The notes: a model not told the origin generated them from the letters alone. A DNA stretch of 19,405 nucleotides from Nonomuraea sp. (GCA_013362835.1 JABFVJ010000456.1:1-19405); one strand, 5' to 3'. Counted from the stretch's first letter, positions 6,778 through 15,204 are shown. Program-made: numbers and translations.

Positions 6778-8891
6778 TCCGTAAGGCCGCGCTGCTCGCA
6801 GTGATGTCCGCCGCGTTGCTCGCCCCCACGGTGGCGGCGACGCCGACGTCTGCTGCCACGGTGGCGGGCGCCGTCGAGTCGGCGCGGCAGACGCTCGCGG
6901 TGTCGATCACGTCCATCACGCCCGACGTGCCGGCGAGCGCGACCACTGTGATCAAGTTCACCGGCAAGCTGCGCAACGACACCGGCGCCGCGCTCGGCCC
7001 CCTGCGCGTACGCCTGCGCTACACCTCGCAGAAGTTCGCCGGCCGCGCGACCATGGCCGCCTACCAGAGCGACCAGAACACCGCCACGCTGCCCGGCAAC
7101 GTCTCCGGGTCCTCGGGTATGGACATCCCCGCGCTCGACGCCGGCGCCGAGGTGAGCTGGACCTTCACGGCCACCCCTGTACAGCTCGGCTACCAGTCGT
7201 TCGGCGTCTACCCGATCGCGGTCGACGTCGCCCAGAACGGCGTACCGATCAACGCGCAGCGCACGTACCTCACCTACGCGCCGCCGACCACGCCGAAGCT
7301 GCCGCGCAACAAGCTCGCCGTCGCGCTGCCCGTCATCGACCAGCCCCACCGGGCGACCGACGAGGCCGTGTTCGTCGACGACAAGCTGAGCCAGTCGCTG
7401 GCCGGCAAGGGCCGCCTCGCCGACCTGTCCCGCATCGCGCTGGCGGCCCCGAAGAGCGTCACCTGGTTCGTCGAGCCGTCGCTGCTCGACGACCTGAAGA
7501 CGATGACCAAGGGCTACCGGGTCAAGAGCAAGGACCACACCGAGGACAAAGCGGCCAACAACGCCGCGGAGGAATGGCTGACGACCATGCGCACGTCGCT
7601 GGCCGCCTCCCCGGTGATGGCCACCCCGTATGGCGACCCCGACATCGCGGCGCTCGCCCACCAGGGGCTCGACACGCAGCCCGCACGGGCGATCGAGCTG
7701 GGCGGCCAGACGGTCAGGGGACTGCTCAACCAGAACGCGCAGACGTCCGTCAACTGGCCGCCCGCGGGCGTGCTCGACGCCGACGCGCTCGACCTGCTCT
7801 CGGTCAGCCCCACCAAGGTCACCACCGTCCTGCTCAACTCCACCAACCTGCCGCCGCAGCCCCCGGTCTTCCACACGCCCGACGCGGCCGCCACGCTCGA
7901 CTCCGTCGCAGGCCCGATCAACGCGCTGGTCGCCGACGCCGAGCTGAGCCGCCTGTTCGAGCCGACCGCGCCCACGTCGGTGCTGCTCAGCAATCAGCGT
8001 TTCATCGCCGAGACCGCGATGATCGCCGCCGAGCCCGGCCAGATCGAGCCGAGGTCGCTGGTCGTGGCGCCGTCGCGGCGCTGGGACCCCAACCCGACGC
8101 TCGTCACCAGCCTGCTGAAGACCGCGGGCAGGCTGCCGTGGCTGCAGCTGACCACACTCGACTCGATCAAGCCGAGCAAGGCGTCGGTCCCGCGCGCCGG
8201 GCTGACCTACACCGACCAGGACCGCAAGGAAGAGCTGAGCGCCAAATACCTGGCCCCCGTCAAGGAGGTCGCCGAGCAGGCGCGGCTCACCGCGTCGGTG
8301 AAGGCCACCAAGGAGCCCTCGGGGTTCGACGCCGCGGTGCTCAGGCTCACCTCCTCGGCCTGGCGCAACAACACGCGGGCGGGCCGCGCGGTGACCAAGC
8401 TGGTCGGCACCGCCGTCGACGACAGGACTGCGCAGATCCAGATCACCGGCGCGGGCCCCGACCGGCCGCGCACGCTGGCGGGCAGCAACGGATTCGTGCC
8501 CATCAGCGTGAAGAACTCGCTGGACAAGCCCATCGCCCTGTACATCAGCGTCAAGTCGAACAACCCCGGACGGCTGCAGATCCAGTCCAAGCCGGAGGAG
8601 GAGCTGCTGCAGATCGGCGGCAAGCAGAGCGGCACGATCCAGGTCGTCATGAACGCCAGCACCAGCGGCGACGCGACCGTCACCGTGCAGCTCCGCACCG
8701 TCGACGGCCTCGCCTACGGCAAGCCGCAGCGGCTGACGATCCGCACGACGGGCTACACCGGCATCGCCCTGGTGATCGTGGGCGCCGCGCTGACGGTGAT
8801 GCTCGCCGCCGTCGTGACGCGCATCCTGCGCCGCAGGTCGGAGCGACGTCTCGCGCGAGCGGCCAAGAACCGGGAAAGTGAGACCGTATGA
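6774..8891 (+). CDS. DUF6049 family membrane-anchored exported protein
   Basis: A 705-residue protein with a Sec signal peptide (IRKAALLAVMSAALLAPTVAATPTSAA) and a large extracytoplasmic region. The early part looks like an immunoglobulin-like beta domain (about residues 40-160, SWTFTATPVQLGYQSFGVYPIAVDV). One C-terminal transmembrane helix follows (about 660-682, GIALVIVGAALTVMLAAVVTRIL), then a short basic cytoplasmic tail RRRSERRLARAAK. It is the counterpart of M. tuberculosis Rv3909, always upstream of murJ; function is unknown, presumably supporting lipid II export or envelope assembly. Its stop overlaps murJ as ATGA, so translation is coupled. The GTG 6774 start gives the signal peptide immediately and overlaps the leader ORF. 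Confidence 0.88.
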   Translation: MIRKAALLAVMSAALLAPTVAATPTSAATVAGAVESARQTLAVSITSITPDVPASATTVIKFTGKLRNDTGAALGPLRVRLRYTSQKFAGRATMAAYQSDQNTATLPGNVSGSSGMDIPALDAGAEVSWTFTATPVQLGYQSFGVYPIAVDVAQNGVPINAQRTYLTYAPPTTPKLPRNKLAVALPVIDQPHRATDEAVFVDDKLSQSLAGKGRLADLSRIALAAPKSVTWFVEPSLLDDLKTMTKGYRVKSKDHTEDKAANNAAEEWLTTMRTSLAASPVMATPYGDPDIAALAHQGLDTQPARAIELGGQTVRGLLNQNAQTSVNWPPAGVLDADALDLLSVSPTKVTTVLLNSTNLPPQPPVFHTPDAAATLDSVAGPINALVADAELSRLFEPTAPTSVLLSNQRFIAETAMIAAEPGQIEPRSLVVAPSRRWDPNPTLVTSLLKTAGRLPWLQLTTLDSIKPSKASVPRAGLTYTDQDRKEELSAKYLAPVKEVAEQARLTASVKATKEPSGFDAAVLRLTSSAWRNNTRAGRAVTKLVGTAVDDRTAQIQITGAGPDRPRTLAGSNGFVPISVKNSLDKPIALYISVKSNNPGRLQIQSKPEEELLQIGGKQSGTIQVVMNASTSGDATVTVQLRTVDGLAYGKPQRLTIRTTGYTGIALVIVGAALTVMLAAVVTRILRRRSERRLARAAKNRESETV

Positions 8892-10492
8892 GCCGCATGT
8901 TGCGGGCCAGCGCCGTCATGGCGGCGGGCACGATGGTGTCCAGGGTCACGGGGTTCGCCCGCACGATGGTGCTGGCCTACGCCATCGGCACCGCCGCGCT
9001 GGGCGACTCCTACAACGCGGCCTACGCCATCCCCTACAGCATCCTCGACCTGCTGCTGCTCGGCGTGCTGAGCAGCGTCGTGGTGCCGATGATCGTCCGG
9101 GCGCAGCAGCACGACCCCGACGGCGGCCGGGCCTACGAGCAGCGCCTGCTGACGCTGGCCACGGCCGTGCTGCTCGTCGTGGCCGTGCTCGCCGTGCTGG
9201 GCGCGCCGCTGCTCATCGACCTCTACACCGACTGGGACCACGGCACCCCCAAGTACGAGACCGCGGTCACGCTGGCCAGGTTCATCCTGCCGCAGCTCGC
9301 CTTCTTCGGGATCGGCGCGGTCGCCGGTGCCATTCTCAACACCCGCGACCGCTACGGCGCGCCCATGTGGGCGCCGGTGCTCAACAACCTCGTCGTCATC
9401 TGCGTGTTCCTCGCCTACGCCGTCGTCGGCAGCGGCTCCGACATCGACGGGGTCACCACCGGCGACCTCGCGCTGCTCGGCCTCGGCACCACCGCGGGCA
9501 TCGTGGCCCAGGCCGTGGTGCTGATCGTCGCGCTCAGGCGGGTGGGGTTCGCGTTCGTGCCGCGCTTCGACGTACGCAACGCGCGGCTCGGCGAGATGGG
9601 CAGGGCCGGGATCTGGACCATCGGCTACGTGGTGGTCACCCAGCTCGGGTTCATGCTGACGACCAACCTCGCGAGCTCGGCGGGCAACGAGGTGGCCGGT
9701 CACGGCATCAGCCCGTACACGCTGGCGTTCCAGCTCTTCCAGCTGCCGTACGGGATCATCGGCGTGTCCGTGATCACCGCCATGCTGCCCAGGATGAGCC
9801 GGGCCGTGGGCGAGGGGCGGCTCGACGACGTGCGCGGCGAGTTCGGGTCGAGCGTGCGGCTCATCTGCTCGCTCATGGTGCCGGTCTCGCTGCTGCTGAT
9901 GGTGCTCGGGCCGGCGATCACCGTGCCGATCTACGGCCACGGGGCCAACAGCGTCGCCGACGCCATCTACATCGGGAACGTGCTGCAGGTCTACGGCCTG
10001 GCGCTGGTGCCGTTCGCGATCTTCCAGCTCCTGCTGCGAGTGTTCTACAGCTTCGGCGACACGCGTACGCCGGTCTTCGTCGGCGCCGGCACGACCGCCG
10101 TCAACGCGCTGCTCATGATCGTCCTGTTCGTCGTGCTGCCGCCCAAGTACACGGTGATGGGGCTGGCTCTGGCGTACGCGGTGGCGTACGGGCTGGGGGC
10201 GGTCTTCGCCTGGACGCTGGCCAGCCGCCGCGTCCAGGGCCTCGGCGGCTGGACCGTCGGCATGTCGCTGACCAGGATGTACCTCGCGGCCCTGCCGACG
10301 GCGGTGCTGGCGCTCGTCACGGTCTGGCTGGTCACGCAGGTCTTCGGCGATCTCGACTTCGTCAACTCGCTGATCGTGCTCGCCGTCGGCGGCGGTCTCG
10401 GCCTGCTGCTCTACCTAGCCGTCGCCCACAGGATGCGTATAGCGGAGGTCAACTCACTTGTTGGTATGGTCGCCAGGCGCGTAGGTCGGTAG
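8888..10492 (+). CDS. murJ: MurJ lipid II flippase (MviN family)
   Basis: Translocates lipid-linked peptidoglycan precursor across the membrane. 534 residues with about 14 transmembrane segments. The N-terminus MSRMLRASAVMAAGTMVSRVTGFARTMVLAYAIG carries the conserved arginines of TM1. NTRDRYGAPMWAPVLNNL, GISPYTLAFQLFQLPYGIIGVSVITAMLPRMSRA and YSFGDTRTPVF are MurJ/MviN signatures. The length is that of a stand-alone flippase; the M. tuberculosis protein (Rv3910) is over 1100 residues because it carries a C-terminal pseudokinase and extracellular domain, which here are a separate downstream gene. ATG 8888 overlaps the DUF6049 stop (ATGA). Confidence 0.96.
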   Translation: MSRMLRASAVMAAGTMVSRVTGFARTMVLAYAIGTAALGDSYNAAYAIPYSILDLLLLGVLSSVVVPMIVRAQQHDPDGGRAYEQRLLTLATAVLLVVAVLAVLGAPLLIDLYTDWDHGTPKYETAVTLARFILPQLAFFGIGAVAGAILNTRDRYGAPMWAPVLNNLVVICVFLAYAVVGSGSDIDGVTTGDLALLGLGTTAGIVAQAVVLIVALRRVGFAFVPRFDVRNARLGEMGRAGIWTIGYVVVTQLGFMLTTNLASSAGNEVAGHGISPYTLAFQLFQLPYGIIGVSVITAMLPRMSRAVGEGRLDDVRGEFGSSVRLICSLMVPVSLLLMVLGPAITVPIYGHGANSVADAIYIGNVLQVYGLALVPFAIFQLLLRVFYSFGDTRTPVFVGAGTTAVNALLMIVLFVVLPPKYTVMGLALAYAVAYGLGAVFAWTLASRRVQGLGGWTVGMSLTRMYLAALPTAVLALVTVWLVTQVFGDLDFVNSLIVLAVGGGLGLLLYLAVAHRMRIAEVNSLVGMVARRVGR

Positions 10493-10624
10493 TAATTGGG
10501 AAATCCGCCATATGGACGGTCTTGACCACGACGGCCGACGGGTTTCCCGTTGGCAAAGAACGCGGGCGGAATCGACGCGGCACTACCATGGTGCCCGACA
10601 CGCGCGAATGGAAGCAGGAGGGGC
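10493..10624 (+). other. murJ-pseudokinase intergenic region
   Basis: A spacer of 132 nt before the leader ORF. It contains a -35-like TTGACC (10522-10527) without a good partner, and an 8-bp-stem hairpin with one G-T pair at 10535-10553 (CCGACGGG, loop TTT, CCCGTTGG) that lacks a T tract. There is also a TACCAT -10 candidate at 10584-10589. A secondary promoter or attenuator is possible; nothing is decisive. Confidence 0.3.
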
Positions 10625-10687
10625 GTGGGCGGATCCACCCGGCAAAGCGTGCCTACGTGGGACACCACCACGCAGGTGAGTCGAGTC

Positions 10688-10726
10688 ATGAGCACGCCCG
10701 ATCGGCCTAGCGGAGTGAGCCTGTGA
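10688..10726 (+). CDS. 12-codon leader ORF coupled to the pseudokinase gene
   Basis: ATG 10688 is preceded by AGGTGAG (10674-10680, 7 nt spacing), a good ribosome site. It encodes MSTPDRPSGVSL and stops with TGA at 10724-10726, overlapping the pseudokinase GTG (10723-10725) as GTGA. The same frame is open back to GTG 10625, which has AGGAGG 3 nt upstream, giving a 33-codon version. Translational coupling is the simplest reading. No homology is recognised. Confidence 0.4.
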   Translation: MSTPDRPSGVSL

Positions 10727-12240
10727 GCACGTCGGCCGTGGAACCCGGCACCCGACTGGCCGAGCGCTTCAGGCTGGAGGACCGCGTCAGCGAGTCCGAC
10801 GGCGCGACCCTGTGGAAGGCGATCGACGAGATCCTCGCCCGTCCCGTGGCCGTCCACACCTTCGACCCCGAGTTCCCGCGCGTCCACGAGGTCGTCACGG
10901 CCGCGCGGGCCGCGAGCCGGCTCACCGACCCTCGCCTCACGCAGGTGTTCGACGCCGCCGAGGACGAGAAGGCCTCCTACGTGGTCAGCGAGTGGGTCAC
11001 CGGCGAGTCGCTGACCGACCTGCTCTCGGGCGGGCCGCTGGAGCCCGACCGCGCGGCCGGCCTGGTCGCCGAGGCCGCCGAGGCGCTCGCGCACGCCCAC
11101 GAGGCCAACCTCTACCACCTGTGCCTGCGCCCCTCCCACCTCGTGTGGACGACGGGCAACACGGTCAAGGTCCTCGGCGTCGCCGTCGACGCGGCCATGT
11201 ACGGCCTCACCACCGACCAGCCCGCCCTCGACGACGCCGAAGGGCTCGGCCGGCTCCTGTACGCCGGGCTGACCGGCCACTGGCCCGGCGACGAGGAGGA
11301 GGGCGGCCTGCCCGCCGCCCCGATGATCGACGGCCACTTCTGCTCGCCCCGGCAGGTCACCGCCGGCGTGCCCAGCTACCTCGACACGGTCACCGTACGC
11401 GCCTGCCTGCCCGAGTCACGCAAGGGCCAGGGCGCGCTCTCCACCCCGTCGGAGGTCGCCGAGGCGCTGGCCGACGTGGCGCGTCCCATGCCGATCGCGA
11501 TCTCCTACCCCTCGACCCCCGCGGTGGCCTCCGCCTCGCACACCGAGGGCCTCGACATCGCCCACCGCCAGCAGCGCAGCTCCCCGCCCCCGCCGATCGT
11601 GCCGCGCCGCCCGCCCGGCAACGGTGGCGGCGGCGGCATGCTCAACCGGGTGCTGATGACGCTGGTGGTACTGCTGGTCATCGCCGCCGTGGGCGTGGGC
11701 GCCTGGACGATCGGCCGCAGCCTCGGCAGCCCGACCACGCCTGAGGCGTCCTCCAGCCCCAGCAAGAGTTCGAGCTCGGCGTCGACCTCGGCCCAATCGG
11801 TCAAGCCCGACAAGGCCAAGGGTTTCGACCCGCTCGGCGACGGTGACGAGAAGTCGGAGATCGCCGCGCTGGCCATCGACGGCAAGCCGGGCACCTTGTG
11901 GAAGACCGAGGCGTACACCAGCGCTGAGCTGGGCAATCTCAAGAAGGGCGTCGGTCTGCTGCTCGACATGGGCAAGTCCATGCAGATCAGCGACGTGGTG
12001 GCTACGCTGGCGGATGCGCCGGGCGCGAGCGTCGAGCTCAGGGTCGGCGACTCGCCCGAGCTCGACTCGCTCAAGACCGCGGCGACCGAGAAGAGCGCGG
12101 CCGGCAAGACCACCCTGACTCCCGAGAAACCGGCAACCGGTCGGTACGTTCTGATCTGGTTTACACGCGTTCCGGCAGACGCAGGCAAGTTTCATGGCAC
12201 CATCTATGAAGTAGTGGTGCATTCTCCCGGATCGGCATAA
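10723..12240 (+). CDS. transmembrane pseudokinase with extracellular discoidin-like domain
   Basis: 505 residues. Residues 10-260 follow the Ser/Thr kinase fold, but the catalytic motifs are lost: His45 stands where the ATP-binding Lys should be (PVAVHTFD), the HRDLKPxN loop reads YHLCLRPSHLV (131-141), and the DFG position reads GVAVD (152-156). A Pro/Gly linker (about 285-305) leads to one TM helix (about 308-332), a Ser-rich stalk, and a C-terminal beta domain. LAIDGKPGTLWKTEAYTS resembles the F5/8-type C (discoidin) fold. This is the same architecture as the C-terminal half of mycobacterial MviN, whose phosphorylated pseudokinase recruits FhaA to restrain peptidoglycan synthesis. By analogy it may regulate MurJ. 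GTG 10723 has GGAG 7 nt upstream. It lies 16 nt before sigM. Confidence 0.85.
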   Translation: MSTSAVEPGTRLAERFRLEDRVSESDGATLWKAIDEILARPVAVHTFDPEFPRVHEVVTAARAASRLTDPRLTQVFDAAEDEKASYVVSEWVTGESLTDLLSGGPLEPDRAAGLVAEAAEALAHAHEANLYHLCLRPSHLVWTTGNTVKVLGVAVDAAMYGLTTDQPALDDAEGLGRLLYAGLTGHWPGDEEEGGLPAAPMIDGHFCSPRQVTAGVPSYLDTVTVRACLPESRKGQGALSTPSEVAEALADVARPMPIAISYPSTPAVASASHTEGLDIAHRQQRSSPPPPIVPRRPPGNGGGGGMLNRVLMTLVVLLVIAAVGVGAWTIGRSLGSPTTPEASSSPSKSSSSASTSAQSVKPDKAKGFDPLGDGDEKSEIAALAIDGKPGTLWKTEAYTSAELGNLKKGVGLLLDMGKSMQISDVVATLADAPGASVELRVGDSPELDSLKTAATEKSAAGKTTLTPEKPATGRYVLIWFTRVPADAGKFHGTIYEVVVHSPGSA

Positions 12241-12256
12241 ATCAGGAATCTCTCTT

Positions 12257-12892
12257 GTGAACTCCCCACCCGAGACACCCTCAGCAGCGGAGCGGCCGGC
12301 GGTCACAGACGCCGAGCTGCTGACCGCGCACACCAACGGGGATCCACACGCGTTCAGTGAAATCGTCAAGAGGCACCGCGACCGTATGTGGGCGGTGGCC
12401 CTGCGTACGCTCGGTGATCCCGACGAGGCCGCCGACGCCGTGCAGGACGCCTTCGTCTCCGCATATCGCAAGGCCGCCTCGTTCCGAGGTGAGGCGGCCG
12501 TCACCACCTGGCTCCACCGCATCGTCGTCAACGCCTGCCTCGACAGGATGCGCCGCAAGTCCGTCCGCCCTGTGGCCGACGACGAGCTGATCGAGGCCGC
12601 CGAGCGGGAGAGCCCGCTCCCCGACCAGACCGTCGAGCGTGAGGTCTCGATGGAGGTTTCGGCCGCTCTGAAACTGCTGCCCGCCGACCAGCGGGCCGCT
12701 CTCGTGCTCGTGGACATGATGGGTTATTCGGTCGAAGACGCAGCTCAGGTGCTTGGGGTGCCGAGCGGCACCGTGAAGAGCCGGTGCGCACGGGGCCGCG
12801 CGAAACTTGCCCCAATTCTTTCGCATCTGCGGAACCGTTCGGACCTCAACCGCGTCTCATCCGCGAAGGGAGCAGAACTTCGTGACGGGTGA
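12257..12892 (+). CDS. sigM: ECF RNA polymerase sigma factor SigM
   Basis: 211 residues. Region 2 spans about 31-100 (FSEIVKRHRDRMWAVALRTLGDPDEAADAVQDAFVSAYRKAASFRGEAAVTTWLHRIVVNACLDRMRR). Region 4 spans about 137-190 (LPADQRAALVLVDMMGYSVEDAAQVLGVPSGTVKSRCARGRAKL). There is no region 1 or 3, as expected for the extracytoplasmic function group. The position before a zinc-binding anti-sigma gene and trxB-trxA is that of sigM in mycobacteria and Streptomyces, where it serves envelope stress or late-growth gene expression. GTG 12257 has AGGA 9 nt upstream. Its 3' end overlaps the anti-sigma gene by 11 nt. I could not find a clear ECF autoregulatory promoter just upstream, so it probably relies on the operon promoter. 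Confidence 0.93.
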   Translation: MNSPPETPSAAERPAVTDAELLTAHTNGDPHAFSEIVKRHRDRMWAVALRTLGDPDEAADAVQDAFVSAYRKAASFRGEAAVTTWLHRIVVNACLDRMRRKSVRPVADDELIEAAERESPLPDQTVEREVSMEVSAALKLLPADQRAALVLVDMMGYSVEDAAQVLGVPSGTVKSRCARGRAKLAPILSHLRNRSDLNRVSSAKGAELRDG

Positions 12893-13769
12893 TACGCACT
12901 ACGATCTTGAGGTCCTCGCCGAGTTGGCAGAGGATCTCTTGGACGCCGCGACGGCACGCCGGGTCCGCGAGCATCTCGCGGTCTGCGACCCCTGTGGGGA
13001 GCTACTGGCAGACCTGGCGGCGGTTCGCGAGGTGCTCGCGGCGACCCCCACACCGGCCATGCCGATGGGCGTCGCACTACGCATCGACAAGGCGCTGGCC
13101 GCCGAGGCCGACTCCCGCGGCGGGGGTGTCGACCTCGTGGAAGCACCTGACTGGGACGAGCTCATGCGCGACTCCCCATGGGAGCGACCGGCGGAGGTCC
13201 CCGAGCCGGTACGCCTCGGGGTGGTCTCCGACGACGGCACCATCGTCCCGGCCAGGACCGGCAGGGCGGCGCGGCGACGCCGATGGGCGATGCCCGCGGT
13301 GGCCGCGTCGGCCGCCGCAGCGGTGGTGGTCGGCACACTGGCCCTCTCGGGCGGGCTGCTCGCGAGCGGTGGCGGGACGGGCGACTCCCCGTCGTCTCCC
13401 GTGATCGCGCAGCCGTCGTCCCCTGGCAGGACGAGCATGCGGGCGACCCCCAGGCCGTACATGCTGACCGACAGCAACTACAACTACAGCGACCGGGAGC
13501 TGCGCCAGCCGCTGCTCGGGTACTTCGGCTTCGCCCAGGCGGCGAACGAGGACACCACGCCCGACGGCGCGCGGGTCGACAAGTGCGTCGCGAGCGTGGC
13601 GAGCCGGAGCAAGCTGAAGACGTTCGCGGTCGACCAGGGTCAGTACAACGGCCAGGAGGCGCTGATCGTGGCCTCGTGGAAGGACGAGGCGGCCAAGCGG
13701 CTGCGTATCGACGTCGTCGACCCGTTCAACTGCAAGAACCTGCGCAAGCCCTCATTGGGCCGCTGGTAA
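12882..13769 (+). CDS. membrane-bound zinc-binding anti-sigma factor (RsmA-like)
   Basis: 295 residues. The cytoplasmic N-terminus has the zinc anti-sigma motif His31-x3-Cys35-x2-Cys38 (REHLAVCDPCGELLADL) with upstream His6 as possible fourth ligand. A basic RAARRRRWAMP precedes one TM helix (about 136-161). An extracytoplasmic C-terminal domain of about 130 residues has two cysteines (DKCVAS, FNCKNL) that could form a disulfide. It should sequester SigM at the membrane and release it on an envelope or redox signal; the signal is unknown. GTG 12882, with AAGGGAG 9 nt upstream, lies inside the sigM reading frame, so the two are translationally coupled. The frame is open back to 12807 but lacks a ribosome site there. 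A strong terminator follows 15 nt after the stop. Confidence 0.88.
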   Translation: MTGDTHYDLEVLAELAEDLLDAATARRVREHLAVCDPCGELLADLAAVREVLAATPTPAMPMGVALRIDKALAAEADSRGGGVDLVEAPDWDELMRDSPWERPAEVPEPVRLGVVSDDGTIVPARTGRAARRRRWAMPAVAASAAAAVVVGTLALSGGLLASGGGTGDSPSSPVIAQPSSPGRTSMRATPRPYMLTDSNYNYSDRELRQPLLGYFGFAQAANEDTTPDGARVDKCVASVASRSKLKTFAVDQGQYNGQEALIVASWKDEAAKRLRIDVVDPFNCKNLRKPSLGRW

Positions 13770-13784
13770 TCGAAAGCCCACGTC

Positions 13785-13814
13785 AGAGCCCGCTTCGGCG
13801 GGCTCTTTCGTTTT
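13785..13814 (+). terminator. Rho-independent terminator after the sigM unit
   Basis: A perfect 9-bp stem (AGAGCCCGC / GCGGGCTCT) closed by a TTCG tetraloop (13794-13797), followed by TTCGTTTT. The extra-stable UUCG loop and T-rich tail are typical of an intrinsic terminator. It separates the sigM operon from trxB. Confidence 0.88.
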
Positions 13815-13826
13815 GTGGGCAGGGCG

Positions 13827-13853
13827 GGGAATCAGGGCGGCCTAGGATCTGTT
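13827..13853 (+). promoter_or_regulatory. SigR-type (disulfide-stress) promoter of trxBA
   Basis: GGGAAT (13827-13832), then exactly 18 nt, then GTT (13851-13853). This matches the SigR/SigH consensus GGGAAT-N18-GTT that drives trxBA in Streptomyces and mycobacteria. The predicted start is about 13858-13862, giving a leader of about 35 nt to TTG 13894. No separate housekeeping promoter is evident in the short gap after the terminator. Confidence 0.82.
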
Positions 13854-13893
13854 GAGCCCGAAGCAAACAGCAGACGAGGAAGGCGTGGGAGCG

Positions 13894-14826
13894 TTGAGCG
13901 ACGTTCGTAACGTGATCATCATTGGATCGGGCCCTGCGGGCTACACCGCGGCCGTCTACTCCGCGCGCGCCGAACTCAAGCCACTGGTCTTCGAGGGCTC
14001 CGTGACGGCGGGCGGCGCCCTCATGAACACCACCGACGTGGAGAACTTCCCCGGTTTCCCCGACGGCATCATGGGCCCCGACCTGATGGACAACCTGCGC
14101 AAGCAGGCCGAGCGCTTCGGGGCCGAGCTGGTGGCCGACGACGTGGTCGAGGTCGACCTGGAGGCCAACCCCAAGGTCGTCAAGACGCACTCGGAGACCT
14201 ACTACGCCAAGTCGGTGATCCTGTCGATGGGCTCGGGCTACCGCGAGCTGGGCCTGCCGAACGAGAAGCGCCTGTCCGGCCACGGCGTGTCCTGGTGCGC
14301 CACCTGTGACGGCTTCTTCTTCCGCAACAAGGACATCGTGGTCGTGGGCGGCGGCGACACCGCCATGGAAGAGGCCACGTTCCTGACCCGGTTCGGGCGG
14401 ATGGTCACGGTCGTCCACCGTCGTGGCGAGCTGCGCGCCAGCAAGATCATGCAGGAGCGCGCGTTCGGCAACGAGAAGATCCGCTTCGTCTGGGACTCCG
14501 AGGTCGTCGACGTGCTCGGCGACACCAAGGTCGAGGCCGTCAAGCTGCGTAACGTCAAGAGCGGCGAGGAGTGCGAGCTCGCGACCGACGCGCTGTTCCT
14601 CGCCATCGGCCACGACCCGCGTACGGAGCTGGTCAAGGGCCAGATCGACCTCGACGAGAACGGGTACGTCAAGGTCGCGTCGCCGTCCACGGCCACCAAC
14701 ATCGAGGGCGTGTTCGCGGCGGGCGACGTCGTCGACCACACCTACCGCCAGGCCATCACCGCGGCCGGCACCGGCTGTGCCGCCTCGCTCGACTCCGAGC
14801 GCTGGCTTGCCACCAACGAGAAGTAA
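13894..14826 (+). CDS. trxB: thioredoxin-disulfide reductase
   Basis: NADPH- and FAD-dependent reduction of thioredoxin. 310 residues, normal for the low-molecular-weight class. FAD-binding [10 protein letters not shown] is at residues 11-20, the redox pair SWCATCDG has Cys135 and Cys138, the NADPH-binding motif is [10 protein letters not shown], and the C-terminal FAD motif is [30 protein letters not shown] 13894 is chosen because it gives the conserved start [12 protein letters not shown] and has GAGGAAGG upstream (10 nt); GTG 13885 is the alternative. The frame is open to 13852, but that lies at the promoter. It is followed after 10 nt by trxA, and both are driven by the SigR-type promoter. 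Confidence 0.97.
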   Translation: MSDVRNVIIIGSGPAGYTAAVYSARAELKPLVFEGSVTAGGALMNTTDVENFPGFPDGIMGPDLMDNLRKQAERFGAELVADDVVEVDLEANPKVVKTHSETYYAKSVILSMGSGYRELGLPNEKRLSGHGVSWCATCDGFFFRNKDIVVVGGGDTAMEEATFLTRFGRMVTVVHRRGELRASKIMQERAFGNEKIRFVWDSEVVDVLGDTKVEAVKLRNVKSGEECELATDALFLAIGHDPRTELVKGQIDLDENGYVKVASPSTATNIEGVFAAGDVVDHTYRQAITAAGTGCAASLDSERWLATNEK

Positions 14827-14836
14827 GGAGCGCACC

Positions 14837-15151
14837 GTGAAGGCAGTAACCGACGCCACGTTCGAAGCCGAGGTACTCAAGAGCGACAAGCCCGTGCTGG
14901 TCGACTTCTGGGCGGAGTGGTGCGGCCCTTGCCGTCAGGTCGCGCCCATTCTCCAGGAGATCGAGAACGAGCACGGCGACAAGCTGGAGATCGTCAAGCT
15001 GAACATCGACGAGAACCCCGACGTTCCGCGCCAGTACGGTGTGCTCCAGATCCCCACGCTGAACGTCTACAAGGGCGGAGAGGTCGTGAAGCAGATCATC
15101 GGCGCCAAGCCGAAGGCCATGCTGCTGCGCGAGCTCGACGGCATCATCTAG
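14837..15151 (+). CDS. trxA: thioredoxin
   Basis: A cytoplasmic protein disulfide reductase of 104 residues with the canonical active site WAEWCGPCRQ (Cys29, Cys32), the cis-proline region QIPTLNVYKGGE and the buried Asp in VLVDFW. GTG 14837 has AAGGAG 6 nt upstream, overlapping the end of trxB. It forms the electron-transfer pair with the preceding reductase and is the M. tuberculosis trxC (Rv3914) counterpart. In mycobacteria cwlM follows; here a terminator and a leftward acetyltransferase follow instead. Confidence 0.97.
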   Translation: MKAVTDATFEAEVLKSDKPVLVDFWAEWCGPCRQVAPILQEIENEHGDKLEIVKLNIDENPDVPRQYGVLQIPTLNVYKGGEVVKQIIGAKPKAMLLRELDGII

Positions 15152-15163
15152 ACGCCGTTCATG

Positions 15164-15204
15164 CCGAAGCCCCTCGCGGTGTCTCCGCGGGGGGCTTCGG
15201 TTTG
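15164..15204 (+). terminator. Terminator after trxA
   Basis: A long hairpin, 15164-15179 paired with 15185-15200 (16 pairs including one T-G), loop TGTCT, followed by TTTG. The outer arms CCGAAGCCCC / GGGGCTTCGG are perfect. It lies between convergent genes and could act for both, though the T run is on the trxA side. Confidence 0.8.

Noticed and set aside
7574..8881. 435-codon plus-strand frame inside DUF6049
   Set aside because: Shadow frame of low complexity; the DUF6049 frame has a signal peptide, TM helix and ATGA coupling to murJ.
10493..10722. murJ and the pseudokinase as one gene broken by frameshift
   Set aside because: MurJ ends at a natural C-terminus for a stand-alone flippase, the gap is 230 nt of non-homologous sequence, and the pseudokinase has its own ribosome site.
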